From contig MTML01000042.1 of the NCBI GenBank assembly GCA_002011215.1, positions 88,355 to 152,354 of the forward strand: a stretch of 64,000 nt of DNA, given 5' to 3'. Shown piece by piece: positions 51,464 to 60,902 of the stretch (positions are counted from its first letter, which is position 1; each line of letters begins with the position of its first letter). The translations under genes and the position numbers were made by a program. The stretch comes from Archaeoglobus sp. JdFR-24. GTDB lineage: Archaea > Halobacteriota > Archaeoglobi > Archaeoglobales > Archaeoglobaceae. Below the pieces are notes generated by a model. It did no database searches and was not told the DNA's origin. It was given only the letters and a program-made list of their open reading frames with translations.

Positions 51464-53758
51464 TCACCTCCTGAACCACCATACAATTTCACTTATTAGA
51501 TCTCTGATTACAATCTTCTTTCTGACCATTATCCCTGTTTTTGTTGTTCTCTTCACGAGTTTTTCAGGAAAAACGCCTTTTATGAAATTTCTAAGAAATG
51601 TCTCATTCGTGGCTCCAATTATAACCACATCATGTTTAAGGCTCTCTTCAGCAATTGCGCCAACTCTATCATCGGAAATCTTTATCAACGCATCCACTTC
51701 GCCGGCGGCCTTACATGTTTCTTCAATGTATCTTAGAGCTCTCACCCTTTCATTTTCATCTCCGGCAACGTAAGTTAAGGTTATTCTCGCTCCAGTGACT
51801 TCCTTGATGTCTCTGGCAATCTCTGCAGCAAGTTCAGCATGAGGTCCGCCAGCAGTTGGAATTAAAATTTTCTCGATCCTCTGAACTTCCATCCCAGGCT
51901 CAAACCTTGCAACAGCAACATCGCATGGGGCTTTTAACAATACAGGATCGATTGTGCTTCCGAGTATGAAATCTCGCCTGAAGGTTCTACCTCTCCATCC
52001 AAGTACAACCAGATCTGCTTTTTCGTCCTCAATTGTATTCAGTATGGCTTCAGGAATGCTGTGTCCCACCTTTAGCACTCCACTGAAGGGGACATCTTCT
52101 GGCAGTTCACTCATCAATTCCTTCAGGAGCTTCTTTTGCTCCTCGACATATTTTTTACCTGCAGAGAGAGGAGTCTGTTTTGGAAGTTTAACAACAGAGA
52201 GTATGACAACCTCACCTTTCCTGGCCTTTGCGACTATATATGCAAAACTGATAAGTTTTCTCGCGATTACAGGATTTGCGATGGGAACAAGGATGCGATA
52301 CGCTCTTTTCTCCACGGTTTTCTCCTCATAAACAGTTTTTAGAACATCCTCCAGCTTTTCTTTCTCCTTCTCCTTCGAATACCCAAAGTAGATAAAGAGT
52401 CCGAGCAGTATCCATGCAATTGAGCTAGCAAGAGCGATGAAACCGTGCTTTAGCTCACTAATCAGGAAATAGCCTATCAGGAGTTGAAGCAAGATGGCAG
52501 CAACCGGAATATAGGGTACGAGCGGAACCTTAAATGTCCTTTTGATATTCGGAGCTTTAAGTCTAAGGATTATCAGAACTGCATTAACCTGCATGAAAAG
52601 CAGGATAAACATTATGTCGGTGGAAGCGGCGACTGCTTCAATTGGAAGGGTGAGGGCCATAAAGGCGATTATAATGTAGCTGAAGAATATAGCGAAATGT
52701 GGTGTTTTATTTTTACTGTGAATCTCTGCAAGTTTATCAGTCAAAAACCCATCACGTGCCATGGCGAAGGAAACACGAGATGAGGAGTAAATTGTGGCGT
52801 TCATCGCACTCACAGTAGAGACCAGTCCAGCGAAAAGCAGTATCGCCGTCCCATAGGGCATTATTTGATCTGAAACCCGTATAAGGCCAAGTTCGGCAAG
52901 TTTTCCAAGAAATACCCAGCTCGGACTGCCATCAGGGGTATCGATTGCTCCCAGAACTGAAAAGGCAACAAGAACATATATTATAACTGCTATCCAGAGA
53001 GAAAGAAATACCGCTCTCGGAATATTCTTTTCTGGATTTTTCGCCTCCTCACCACTCTGGACGATTATCTCAAATCCCTCAAATGCGATATACGTCAATC
53101 CCATTGCCGCAAATATGCCTGCAAAACCTGTGGGAGTGAAAGAGGGTGTGGTGAAACTCACCAGCCAGTTTGGTCTTGTCAAAGTCCCGTAAATACCAAA
53201 TGAGACAAACAATAAAAGCACCAAAACTTTCAAGACTGTAACAATGCCTCCCACCTTTCCTGTCTCCTTAACACCCCTGAAGTTTATATAGGTCAGAAAT
53301 GTTATCGCAGAGAAAGTGGAAATTTTTGCAAGAAAAATTCTCGGTAAAGCTACACCGGAGGCCAGAAGAATCTCAGCTAAAAAAGCACCGAAGGTCACAG
53401 CATAGAGGGAACATGCAACACTGTGAGCAAACCAGTCTATCCAGCCAGCCAGAAAGCCAAACGGTGAAGGAAGGGTCTCTTTTATCCAAACATATCCACC
53501 ACCAGCTTCTGGAATAGCAGAACCCAGTTCTGCATAAGCTGCTGCAGTTATGGTTGCCACAATACCGTTCAGTAAAAAGACAGCTATAAGGGCCGGGCCT
53601 GCTACTCCTGCAGCTATACCTGTTAAGGCAAAAACGCCAGCCCCAATCATTCCAGCAACGCCAATCATTGTTATATCAAAGAAACCGAGATCTCTGTTGA
53701 GTTTAACCTCTATTTCCTTGCTGGTTTTTTCCTTAACTGGAGTGCTGGCCGAAACCAT
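51464..53758 (-). CDS. APC-family amino acid permease with two C-terminal UspA domains
   Basis: 764 residues. The first 460 or so hold about 12 membrane segments with the APC signature (FFDITMIGVAGMIGAGVFAL at 25-44, GLTYIAFEGFEIIVQSGEEA near 221). Two universal-stress domains follow, about 490-620 (RILVPIANPVIARKLISFAY, LVVLGWRGRTFRRDFILGST) and 630-750 (KILIPTAGGPHAELAAEIAR, DVVIIGATNETFLRNFIKG). Such APC-UspA fusions are common in Archaeoglobus and may regulate transport by ATP or energy state. The amino acid or polyamine substrate is not known. Confidence 0.85.
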   Translation of the reverse strand: MVSASTPVKEKTSKEIEVKLNRDLGFFDITMIGVAGMIGAGVFALTGIAAGVAGPALIAVFLLNGIVATITAAAYAELGSAIPEAGGGYVWIKETLPSPFGFLAGWIDWFAHSVACSLYAVTFGAFLAEILLASGVALPRIFLAKISTFSAITFLTYINFRGVKETGKVGGIVTVLKVLVLLLFVSFGIYGTLTRPNWLVSFTTPSFTPTGFAGIFAAMGLTYIAFEGFEIIVQSGEEAKNPEKNIPRAVFLSLWIAVIIYVLVAFSVLGAIDTPDGSPSWVFLGKLAELGLIRVSDQIMPYGTAILLFAGLVSTVSAMNATIYSSSRVSFAMARDGFLTDKLAEIHSKNKTPHFAIFFSYIIIAFMALTLPIEAVAASTDIMFILLFMQVNAVLIILRLKAPNIKRTFKVPLVPYIPVAAILLQLLIGYFLISELKHGFIALASSIAWILLGLFIYFGYSKEKEKEKLEDVLKTVYEEKTVEKRAYRILVPIANPVIARKLISFAYIVAKARKGEVVILSVVKLPKQTPLSAGKKYVEEQKKLLKELMSELPEDVPFSGVLKVGHSIPEAILNTIEDEKADLVVLGWRGRTFRRDFILGSTIDPVLLKAPCDVAVARFEPGMEVQRIEKILIPTAGGPHAELAAEIARDIKEVTGARITLTYVAGDENERVRALRYIEETCKAAGEVDALIKISDDRVGAIAEESLKHDVVIIGATNETFLRNFIKGVFPEKLVKRTTKTGIMVRKKIVIRDLISEIVWWFRR

Positions 53759-54015
53759 CTAAGAAATCTCAACACCCTGTGATAAATATCTTGTTTTTTC
53801 TGATGGAATTTCAGGGAGGTAGGTTGATATATAAGCAGGTTGAATTTTAATAATAGGTTTTTGTATCCAGGATCATAAATATTGAGACAATTATATTGAG
53901 ACAATTTGAAAACTTGAAAAACTTGAGATTAAAAATCAGCCAAAGTATTTGATCTATTAACTTGATTTGACCTAACCAGATTTATAAATAAAGACAAAAA
54001 ATAAAATTATTGTGG

Positions 54016-55248
54016 TCAGGTTCTGTAACTCCTTGGCATTCCGAGGATATGTTCTGCAATGTAGTTCAGTGCCATCTGCTGGGTTACAGGAGCCAGACGC
54101 AGCAGGTTAACTTCTCTCCACCACCTCTCAACATCGTACTCCCTGGCATAGCCGTATCCGCCAAAAACCTGCATTGCCCAGAAAACAGCCTTGATTGCGT
54201 TCTCAACAGCAACAACCTTTGCCATATTTGCGGCATCACCTATCTCTTTAAACGCCGATTGCATCTCCACTCTCTTGGCAGGATTCATCACATCTTCAGC
54301 CTTGAATTTGTTATCATAGAGCCACGCTGCTTTGTGCATCATGAGCCTCGCACACTGAAGTGCCGCGTGAGATTCTGCCAGTGGAAACTGCAATCCCTGG
54401 TAACTTCCAATCGGTTCTGCAAAAACCTTCCGCTGCTTTGAATATTCGACCGCCTTACTTACTGCAAGCCTTGCACCACCGATCGCTCCAGCAGCAGCAC
54501 TCATCCTTTCTGGATTCAGAACATCCAGCAACAGATACCAGCCCAGATCTTTAACTCCGAGTATTGAGCTCTCAGGAACTCTTAAATCGGATATACTGAC
54601 CTCGCAGGTTTTTGAGAAGTTGATACCATGCTTTGGAATTGGATTCCATTTAATTGATTTGCTGGGAAGATCTACAAGGAAGAGACTCATACCGAGAGAT
54701 TTTCTCGGAGTCTGATCATATGGGGTAGTTCTGGCGACAAGAAGCATACCCTTGGCCCTATCAACTCCACTGATGAAAATTTTGTTGCCGTTGATGACAT
54801 ATTCATCTCCCTCCTTTCTGGCAAATGTCTCTATTTTAAGTGTGTTTGTTCCAGCATTGGGCTCGGTCAGGGCCATACAGAACTCCATCTCACCCTTTGC
54901 GATTTTTGGAAGGTACTTCTCCTTTTGCTCCTCACTCCCATATCTCGAAATTGGCAATGCCCCGAAGATCTCAGTGAGCACCAGATACCAGACTCCTCCA
55001 GCTCCGCAACCATTGGCACACAACTCTTCCATCACCAGAACCATTTCCTGCATGCCATATCCTGCACCACCGTATTCTTCGGGGATCACAATTCCCAAAA
55101 AACCCGCATCTGATATAGCCTTGAAAAATTCTTCGGCGAACTCGACTTTCTCGTCTTTCTCTCTCCAATATTCGGGTGGAAAGTCCTTTGCAACGTCTTT
55201 TGCTGCATTTGCGATCATTCTCTGCTCTTCATTAAGTTCAAATTCCAT
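54016..55248 (-). CDS. Acyl-CoA dehydrogenase
   Basis: 410 residues from the ATG at 55248 (GGTGAT four bases upstream). Seen: EEYGGAGYGMQEMVLVMEEL near residue 60, FCMALTEPNAGTNTLKIETF near 125, GNKIFISGVDRAKGMLLVAR near 150, and GGYGYAREYDVERWWREV near 370. It makes a 2-enoyl-CoA with FAD, passing electrons to ETF. It is last in a minus-strand operon with MaoC, DUF35 and thiolase-like genes. The position of the catalytic Glu is not certain by eye. Confidence 0.88.
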   Translation of the reverse strand: MEFELNEEQRMIANAAKDVAKDFPPEYWREKDEKVEFAEEFFKAISDAGFLGIVIPEEYGGAGYGMQEMVLVMEELCANGCGAGGVWYLVLTEIFGALPISRYGSEEQKEKYLPKIAKGEMEFCMALTEPNAGTNTLKIETFARKEGDEYVINGNKIFISGVDRAKGMLLVARTTPYDQTPRKSLGMSLFLVDLPSKSIKWNPIPKHGINFSKTCEVSISDLRVPESSILGVKDLGWYLLLDVLNPERMSAAAGAIGGARLAVSKAVEYSKQRKVFAEPIGSYQGLQFPLAESHAALQCARLMMHKAAWLYDNKFKAEDVMNPAKRVEMQSAFKEIGDAANMAKVVAVENAIKAVFWAMQVFGGYGYAREYDVERWWREVNLLRLAPVTQQMALNYIAEHILGMPRSYRT

Positions 55249-55257
55249 TCTCATCAC

Positions 55258-55698
55258 CTACGACTTTTTCATTACGGCAATCTTGAGGTAGCTTTTGAGA
55301 ACAACATCTCCTGTTTGCTTGACCACTTTTGCATCTATCGTTATGATTCCAAACTGACCTTTATCCTCCTTCTCAGCTACCTTTGCGATTGTTTTTATTG
55401 TATCTCCAATAAAAACTGGATTTGTAAATCTGAGCTTGTCGATTCCGTAGAATGCGATAACTGTCTTCTCAATGAAACCCAGTCTTGTAAGCAAACCGGT
55501 CATTATAGCGAATGTCAGTGTGCCATGAGCTATTCTCTGACTGAAAATACTCTTCTTTGCATATTCGGCATCTGTGTGAAGGGGATTCCAATCACCTGTG
55601 AAGGCTGCAAAGTTTACTATGTCTGCTTCAGTTACAGTTCTCCCTGGAGTCTCGAATTCCATTCCAACCTCGAACTCCTCGAAATAGAGGCTGTTCAT
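55258..55698 (-). CDS. MaoC-like hydratase
   Basis: 146 residues from the ATG at 55698, four bases after the DUF35 stop; the longer frame to 55758 would overlap it. Hotdog fold with catalytic FTGDWNPLHTDAEYAKKSIF (Asp/His of the hydratase motif) near residue 33, then RIAHGTLTFAIMTGLL. It probably hydrates an enoyl-CoA made by the adjacent dehydrogenase. Directly followed by the dehydrogenase gene. Confidence 0.85.
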   Translation of the reverse strand: MNSLYFEEFEVGMEFETPGRTVTEADIVNFAAFTGDWNPLHTDAEYAKKSIFSQRIAHGTLTFAIMTGLLTRLGFIEKTVIAFYGIDKLRFTNPVFIGDTIKTIAKVAEKEDKGQFGIITIDAKVVKQTGDVVLKSYLKIAVMKKS

Positions 55699-55702
55699 AG
55701 TT

Positions 55703-56158
55703 TCACTTCTCCAGGGGCTCGAAGTAAAGTATATCTGTGATCTTGCCTTCAGGTTCATCTTTCCAGACAGCCTTTACTTTTGTTCCAGGCTTAAAAGTCT
55801 CATGGACTTTCTTCCAGTCTGTAAGATCAATACCTCCCAGTAAACAGAGCATGCCTGTGTCAGCCCCATCAAGCCTGACTATGCCGGTTGCGTAAGGCGG
55901 GTCAGGCAAACCCGTGAACTTGATATATGTAACGGTTACAGTCGTCACGATACCCTCATCCTTCACCTCAACCCAGTCGGCTGTATCCACAAAACATCGC
56001 TCGCAGAATGCCCTCGGTGGAACGAGAACTCTTCCACATTTGGGACACTTTACACCCATTATTCTCTTCTCTTTTAAAGCCTCAAAAAATTTGGTTCCAT
56101 GCTCACCCGCTGAATGTACGAACGGAATCTCCCATTTTGCCTCAAATTTCAAAACCAT
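55703..56158 (-). CDS. Zn-ribbon/OB-fold DUF35 protein (thiolase partner)
   Basis: 151 residues: N-terminal helix, zinc ribbon CPKCGRVLVPPRAFCERC (residues 38-55), and OB fold (GIVTTVTVTYIKFTGLPDPP). DUF35 proteins form complexes with thiolase-fold enzymes and act as CoA-shuttling or aldolase partners (archaeal HMG-CoA synthase/thiolase, BbsA, ChsH2). It lies next to two thiolase-like genes, and a perfect GGAGGTGAT precedes its ATG. Confidence 0.88.
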   Translation of the reverse strand: MVLKFEAKWEIPFVHSAGEHGTKFFEALKEKRIMGVKCPKCGRVLVPPRAFCERCFVDTADWVEVKDEGIVTTVTVTYIKFTGLPDPPYATGIVRLDGADTGMLCLLGGIDLTDWKKVHETFKPGTKVKAVWKDEPEGKITDILYFEPLEK

Positions 56159-56177
56159 ACTATCACCTCCTCATTCA

Positions 56178-57335
56178 TTAAATCCTCTTTTTAGAAGAGA
56201 CTATCATAAGAGTGTGGAATTGCAGCGTACCTCCCCATGCATGAGCTAAAGCAGTCTCTACATCATCGATTTGATTGCTTGCCTCGCCCATCACCTGAAG
56301 AGACGCTTCAGCGAGTCTCACAAGGCCCGTAGCACCAATTGGATTTGTGCAGAGAACTCCTCCAGAAGGATTGGTTGGCATCTTACCGTCCGGGTAAGTT
56401 ATACCCTCTCTCGCATAATCCTTACCCTCACCCTTTTTCGCAAATCCAAGGGCCTCCAGATCGAGGATCTCCTGAATTGTGAAGGGCGAGTAAAGCTCGG
56501 CAACATCGATATCCTTCATTGGATCATCAATCCCCGCAGCTCTGAAAAGTCTTCGACCTGCGATGGAAAGCGTATCCCAGTGGCTCAGGTCAGGTCTATC
56601 GCCGGCGAAATAGTTATCGCTTATTGTCGCCTCACCAAGAACCCATGCCGGGTTATCTCTTATTTTTCTGGCAACATCCTCGCTTGCGAAGATCACAGCA
56701 CATGCCCCATCGCTTCTTGGACAGCACTCAAGAAGTTTGAGTGGGGAGCAAATCATCGGGCTGTTGAGTACCTCCTCTATCCCTATATCCAGTTTTATGT
56801 GGGCGTTTGGATTTTTTAGAGCATTTTTATGGTCTTTTACACTTACCCATGCCATATCTTCTTCAGTCGTCCCATACTTGTGCATGTGAACGGTAGCTTG
56901 GATGGCTGCAACGCTTATTGCCCCAGCCCCAGAATGCCTTTCGTAAATGGGACAGACGGCAGTGTTCAAAACCGGTTGTGCATCCACACACTCACCAACT
57001 CTCTGCGTACAAACTGCCATGGCTATATCAAACAGACCGCTTGCCACATGCTCGTATGCAGCAAGTGCTGTTGTCAACCCAGTTGTTCCACCGGTTGAGA
57101 TTTTCATGTATGATTTTCCGATTCCTCCTGCTATGACATCCCATCTTTCCGGACAGTATATCCCATCAAAAGGATCCATTGTGCCGTATGCTATCGCTTC
57201 AATGTCTTTCATTTCAATATCAGCATGCTCGAGAGCTTTGTTTATCGCCTCAAAAGTTAACTCGGGATGAGTTTTATCATTTCTTCTTGTTCTGAATTTT
57301 GTCTGTCCAACACCAACAACTGCAACTTTTTTCAT
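56178..57335 (-). CDS. Thiolase-like protein A lacking the usual catalytic Cys and GHP His
   Basis: 385 residues of the SCP2-thiolase type: N-terminal KKVAVVGVGQTKF, C-terminal NPSGGVLCTNPIGATGLVRL. In place of the nucleophilic Cys segment (normally near residue 85) there is SYMKISTGGTTGLTTALAA with no Cys. In place of the GHPxGATG His there is CTNPIGATG. A late His in LAHAWGG remains. It is therefore not a standard acetyl-CoA acetyltransferase. By analogy with Ltp2-type steroid aldolases next to DUF35, it may act in retro-aldol cleavage; this is inference. Overlap with its neighbours is zero, spacing three bases. Confidence 0.8.
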   Translation of the reverse strand: MKKVAVVGVGQTKFRTRRNDKTHPELTFEAINKALEHADIEMKDIEAIAYGTMDPFDGIYCPERWDVIAGGIGKSYMKISTGGTTGLTTALAAYEHVASGLFDIAMAVCTQRVGECVDAQPVLNTAVCPIYERHSGAGAISVAAIQATVHMHKYGTTEEDMAWVSVKDHKNALKNPNAHIKLDIGIEEVLNSPMICSPLKLLECCPRSDGACAVIFASEDVARKIRDNPAWVLGEATISDNYFAGDRPDLSHWDTLSIAGRRLFRAAGIDDPMKDIDVAELYSPFTIQEILDLEALGFAKKGEGKDYAREGITYPDGKMPTNPSGGVLCTNPIGATGLVRLAEASLQVMGEASNQIDDVETALAHAWGGTLQFHTLMIVSSKKRI

Positions 57336-57338
57336 TCT

Positions 57339-58421
57339 CTACACCCCTAATATATTAACCACAGCATTTTGCCCGTAACCACTCATCGCCTGAGCGAGAC
57401 CTCTGTCTATCTCACCATTTCTTATCTGCAATGCAAGATTCGCAAGCAAGAACATGCCTGTAGATCCATAGGCGTTTGTGCATAGTCCACCTCCAGATTT
57501 ATTGGCCGGAAAGTCCGATTTGAGCAACTCCCTTCCTTTCCCGCTCTCTGCAAAACCCAGAGCTTCGAGAATCATGAAGTGGTAGTCCGAGGTTAAGTCC
57601 ATAATCTCAACAGCCTGAATGTCTGCTGGCTTACAACCGACCATTTTATATGCCCTTTCAGCAGCCTGTTTTGTTGAATTCAACTTTTCAAGCTCTCTGT
57701 CTCCCAGAAAATAGTTATCAACACTCCATCCACATCCTTCAATCCATATTGGATCGGGATTAATTCTCTTAGCGGTGGTCTCCTCTGCAATAATGAATGC
57801 AACACATCCATCGCACCATTCTGCAATTTCCGGCTTTCTCAGCGGGTAGACGGCCATTTCGGAGTTTAAAACATCATCTACATTTATTCTCTCTTGCAGG
57901 AACGCATAATCGTTTTTCCGGGCCATCTCTCTGTCTTTAACCACAACCTCGGCGGCATCTTCATCTTTGATGTTGAAAGTATTCCTGTAGGCATAGCTCT
58001 GCAGTGCATAACCCATCTGTGGAGCCAGTTTAAAATCTCGATGGAACAATGGATCGAGACTCTGGACCTCAACGAGCTCTACTGGTGTTTCGGAACTGTG
58101 ACCAAATCCGAGAACAATCGCAACATCTGAAAGACCTCCCTTCACACGCATGTATGCTAAGGGGAGTGAGAAAGCAGCATCATCAGAAACTCTTATCTCG
58201 TGCCTCAGATAGCCTCCAGCAGCTGGAGCTACATACATGTTTGAAATAGTTCTTCCAACTCCAAGGTTATCGTAGCCTCCGAGAATGAAGCTATCGATCT
58301 CTCTCCTCTCTATTGCAGCATCTTCCATTGCCATCTTAGCAGCTCTGTAAGCGACATTAAAGAAAGGCTCCTCATGGATTCTGAATTCTGTCATACCTAT
58401 TCCAACAATACCAACTCTCAA
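57339..58421 (-). CDS. Thiolase-like protein B lacking the usual catalytic Cys and GHP His
   Basis: 360 residues from a TTG start with GGGGTGATAAA upstream. N-terminal RVGIVGIGMTEFRIH and C-terminal SGGGLCTNAYGSTGMFLLAN match the thiolase fold. The Cys segment is replaced by RHEIRVSDDAAFSLPLAY, and GHP by TNAYGSTG. It probably forms a heteromer with protein A, as paired thiolase-like subunits do in related clusters. The three-base gap to A indicates coupling. Confidence 0.78.
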   Translation of the reverse strand: MRVGIVGIGMTEFRIHEEPFFNVAYRAAKMAMEDAAIERREIDSFILGGYDNLGVGRTISNMYVAPAAGGYLRHEIRVSDDAAFSLPLAYMRVKGGLSDVAIVLGFGHSSETPVELVEVQSLDPLFHRDFKLAPQMGYALQSYAYRNTFNIKDEDAAEVVVKDREMARKNDYAFLQERINVDDVLNSEMAVYPLRKPEIAEWCDGCVAFIIAEETTAKRINPDPIWIEGCGWSVDNYFLGDRELEKLNSTKQAAERAYKMVGCKPADIQAVEIMDLTSDYHFMILEALGFAESGKGRELLKSDFPANKSGGGLCTNAYGSTGMFLLANLALQIRNGEIDRGLAQAMSGYGQNAVVNILGV

Positions 58422-58454
58422 TTTATCACCCCATAAAATAAATTAAAAAGAGCT

Positions 58455-60113
58455 CTATCTTGCTCCGAATCTCTTTCTCCAGTCCGGTATTTCTTTATCC
58501 CTGTCCCAGCCGTGATCAGTTTTTTCCTTTTCCATTTCTTTGAGCTGCCACTTCTTGACTCTGCCAGTTGGTGTATAGGGAAGCACATCCACGAGTTCGA
58601 TGTATCTGGGGATTTTGAAATAAGCAACCTTTCCTGCCATGTACTCAATTATCTCTTCCGGATTCAACTCTTCCCCGTATTTTGGCATTATAAATGCTTT
58701 AATCTCCTCTCCCCTGACAGGATCTGTTACGGGTATTACTGCAACATCCTGAACTTTTGGATGGCTTTTTATCACATCCTCTATCTCCCAGCTTGCTATA
58801 TTTTCACCGCTCCTTCTGACGATGAATTTCTTTCTGTCCACGAAATACAGATAACCCTCTGCATCCATTGTTACGAAATCTCCGCTATATAACCAGCCGT
58901 TCTTTCTGATCTCGGCAGTTTTATCAGGGGCTTTATAATAGCCAATCATCTGGGCGGAATTCTTTCTTAAAAGTTCACCAACGGATCCTCTTTCCACCTC
59001 ATTTCCCTTATCGTCAACAATTTTCGCCTCGTGACCCAGATCGGGGAAAACAGGCACACCAAAGCTTCCCACCTTCTTGTATTTACCGGGTGGATTCAGA
59101 CAGGGAAGCGGGTCTTCAGTCATGCTGTAACCTTCCAGAACCTCAACCCCAAATCTCTCTTCAAATTTTCTCCAGATTTCCTTTGGCATTCCACCGATGA
59201 TCACATATTTTGCCGGATTGTCCTTCTCATATTCAGTGGGTGGAAGGGAATAGAGGATGTTGGCAAGTGAGCCAAGCAGGTTGAAATGTGTGCAGTTGTA
59301 TGTGGATATGTCCTGCCAGAAATTTGAAACTGAGAACAGGCTTCTCAATGTCAGCGTGCCACCAGAGAACATCATTCCAAGGCTTGAGTATATTTGAGCA
59401 TTTATATGGAAGAGTGGAAGACCGGTATAATCGTTTGCACCCTCATCAACCATCCAGAGTGTTATGGCCTTTGCAGATAAAACATAGGAGTTATTTGACA
59501 GCACAGCTCCTTTTGGAAGTCCAGTCGTTCCTGAGGTGTAGATTATTGATACCGGATCTTCGGGTTTGATATCAACTTCCGGATTGGTGGCATTCCCTTT
59601 TAAGGACTCCAGGTTCATGTCATCGCTTTCGCCTCTGACAACAATGTTCTTCAGATGGGGTAAATCATCTCTTATTCCTTCAACGATTGGGAGCAAATCC
59701 TCTTCAACAAATATTGTGTTTGCCTCGCTATTTCCGATAACATGTTTAGCATCAAGTTCTCTGTAAAACCAGTTTACTGGCACCTCAACTGCTCCAATCT
59801 TTGAGCATGCGTATATACATTTCAGATAGTCGAGGGAGTTTCTCAGGAAAAGGGCAACCCTATCTCCTTTTTTTACTCCAATTTCAGCAAGACCGTTGGC
59901 AATTCTGTTTGCTTCGCTGTTTAGCTCTGAATATGTCATTTTCTCTCCTGTATCTGCGAATATTGCGTAAGTCTTATCTCCTCTTATCTTCGCAGAAGAT
60001 TCTACTGCTTCTTTAACTGTCTGGGCTTTTGCCATGTCTTCGGGTAACCTCTCCAGTGCCCATGAATAATTGGGCCAGCCTGCAAGCTCGCCCTCTTTAA
60101 TTACAAAAGACAT
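58455..60113 (-). CDS. AMP-dependent acyl-CoA ligase (CaiC-like)
   Basis: 552 residues from the ATG at 60113 (AAGGTGAT upstream; ATG 60119 and GTG 60122 are alternatives). Adenylation motifs IYTSGTTGLPKGAVLS near residue 186, YSMTEDPLPCLN near 331, and YSGDFVTMDAEGYLYFVDRK near 410, and the C-terminal Lys in TPTGRVKKWQL. It activates an unknown carboxylic acid for the downstream thiolase/dehydrogenase module. Its promoter carries the bipartite element at 60140-60183. Confidence 0.87.
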   Translation of the reverse strand: MSFVIKEGELAGWPNYSWALERLPEDMAKAQTVKEAVESSAKIRGDKTYAIFADTGEKMTYSELNSEANRIANGLAEIGVKKGDRVALFLRNSLDYLKCIYACSKIGAVEVPVNWFYRELDAKHVIGNSEANTIFVEEDLLPIVEGIRDDLPHLKNIVVRGESDDMNLESLKGNATNPEVDIKPEDPVSIIYTSGTTGLPKGAVLSNNSYVLSAKAITLWMVDEGANDYTGLPLFHINAQIYSSLGMMFSGGTLTLRSLFSVSNFWQDISTYNCTHFNLLGSLANILYSLPPTEYEKDNPAKYVIIGGMPKEIWRKFEERFGVEVLEGYSMTEDPLPCLNPPGKYKKVGSFGVPVFPDLGHEAKIVDDKGNEVERGSVGELLRKNSAQMIGYYKAPDKTAEIRKNGWLYSGDFVTMDAEGYLYFVDRKKFIVRRSGENIASWEIEDVIKSHPKVQDVAVIPVTDPVRGEEIKAFIMPKYGEELNPEEIIEYMAGKVAYFKIPRYIELVDVLPYTPTGRVKKWQLKEMEKEKTDHGWDRDKEIPDWRKRFGAR

Positions 60114-60139
60114 CTTCATCACCTTAATTAATGATTTTT

Positions 60140-60183
60140 AATGAGCAAATATAAATCATTTAAGACATTTCATGAGCATATGT
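60140..60183 (-). promoter_or_regulatory. Bipartite promoter/operator of the acyl-CoA operon
   Basis: On the minus strand: ACATATGCTCATGA, 13 bases, then ATTTATATTTGCTCATT, which includes the TATA box. TGCTCAT occurs in both halves as a direct repeat. The same arrangement, spacing included, occurs at 62774-62817 before the other ligase gene. It is a candidate site for the RHH protein encoded between them. Confidence 0.6.
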
Positions 60184-60207
60184 GCTTAAAGCCCGAACGA
60201 ATCTGAA

Positions 60208-60762
60208 CTATTTCCTGTAAAATTTTAGCACAAAACCATTTGTGGATGTGCTTGTGAGCACATCCCACCTGTCAGCATAGTATTTTCTATGGATCGTCAG
60301 CAGGTGGTCTGCCAAAAACTCACTTACCTCTTTTCTTCTCATTGTATGTTCACAGAAAAACTGAATCCACTCGGAACCTCTTGTGATTTCAACATAATCC
60401 ACTCTATTGAGGATTTTCCATCCTCTTCGCACAGTTTCAAGAAACTCTTCAAGCGTAATCTCGGGAAAGGGCTTCTTCAAAAACCACTCAACCGCGGTTT
60501 CCATAATGTTCTCATCAACAGCCTTTTTTATATCTCCACAAACCAGGTACATGTACTGGCTTCTACCGCAACCGGTAAAATCAAGGTCTCTTATCAGTTT
60601 TATGAGCAACAGATCATCATCACTTAGAAATGAAACTTTTTCATCCAGCATTTTAAGGGCACGTTCTATTACTTCGTTAAAACCTTTGTATTTATCTTTG
60701 TGTTTTTCGAGAATTTTGAAGGCTTCATCGCTGAGTGTCGTCTGAAGTCTCCTTTTGGCCAT
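60208..60762 (-). CDS. Ribbon-helix-helix regulator, probable regulator of the acyl-CoA genes
   Basis: 184 residues. A short N-terminal RHH-like region (RRLQTTLSDEAFKILEKHKD, GFNEVIERALKML) and a large C-terminal domain with Cys residues (DFTGCGRSQYMYLVCGDIKK) and REVSEFLADHLL-like helices (RRKEVSEFLADHLLTIHRKY). It is distantly built like the RHH proteins at 23779 and 30139, but its C-terminal domain differs. It lies between the two acyl-CoA ligase genes whose promoters share an operator-like element, so local control (perhaps by acyl-CoA) is likely. Confidence 0.72.
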   Translation of the reverse strand: MAKRRLQTTLSDEAFKILEKHKDKYKGFNEVIERALKMLDEKVSFLSDDDLLLIKLIRDLDFTGCGRSQYMYLVCGDIKKAVDENIMETAVEWFLKKPFPEITLEEFLETVRRGWKILNRVDYVEITRGSEWIQFFCEHTMRRKEVSEFLADHLLTIHRKYYADRWDVLTSTSTNGFVLKFYRK

Positions 60763-60902
60763 TAAAATTGAACAAGTCTGAAAATAAATAAATGTTACGA
60801 TTAAATATTTATTTTCTGATGTTATGTTTCCAATCTGAGGTTTTCGAGTAAAATCTGCTGTAAATCTTTCGGTGAAATTTAACTCAATCCATTGTTTGAA
60901 CG

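Noticed and set aside
54752..55291. A 179-codon plus-strand frame antisense to the acyl-CoA dehydrogenase
   Set aside because: Mirror of coding DNA. The acyl-CoA dehydrogenase motifs on the other strand are decisive.
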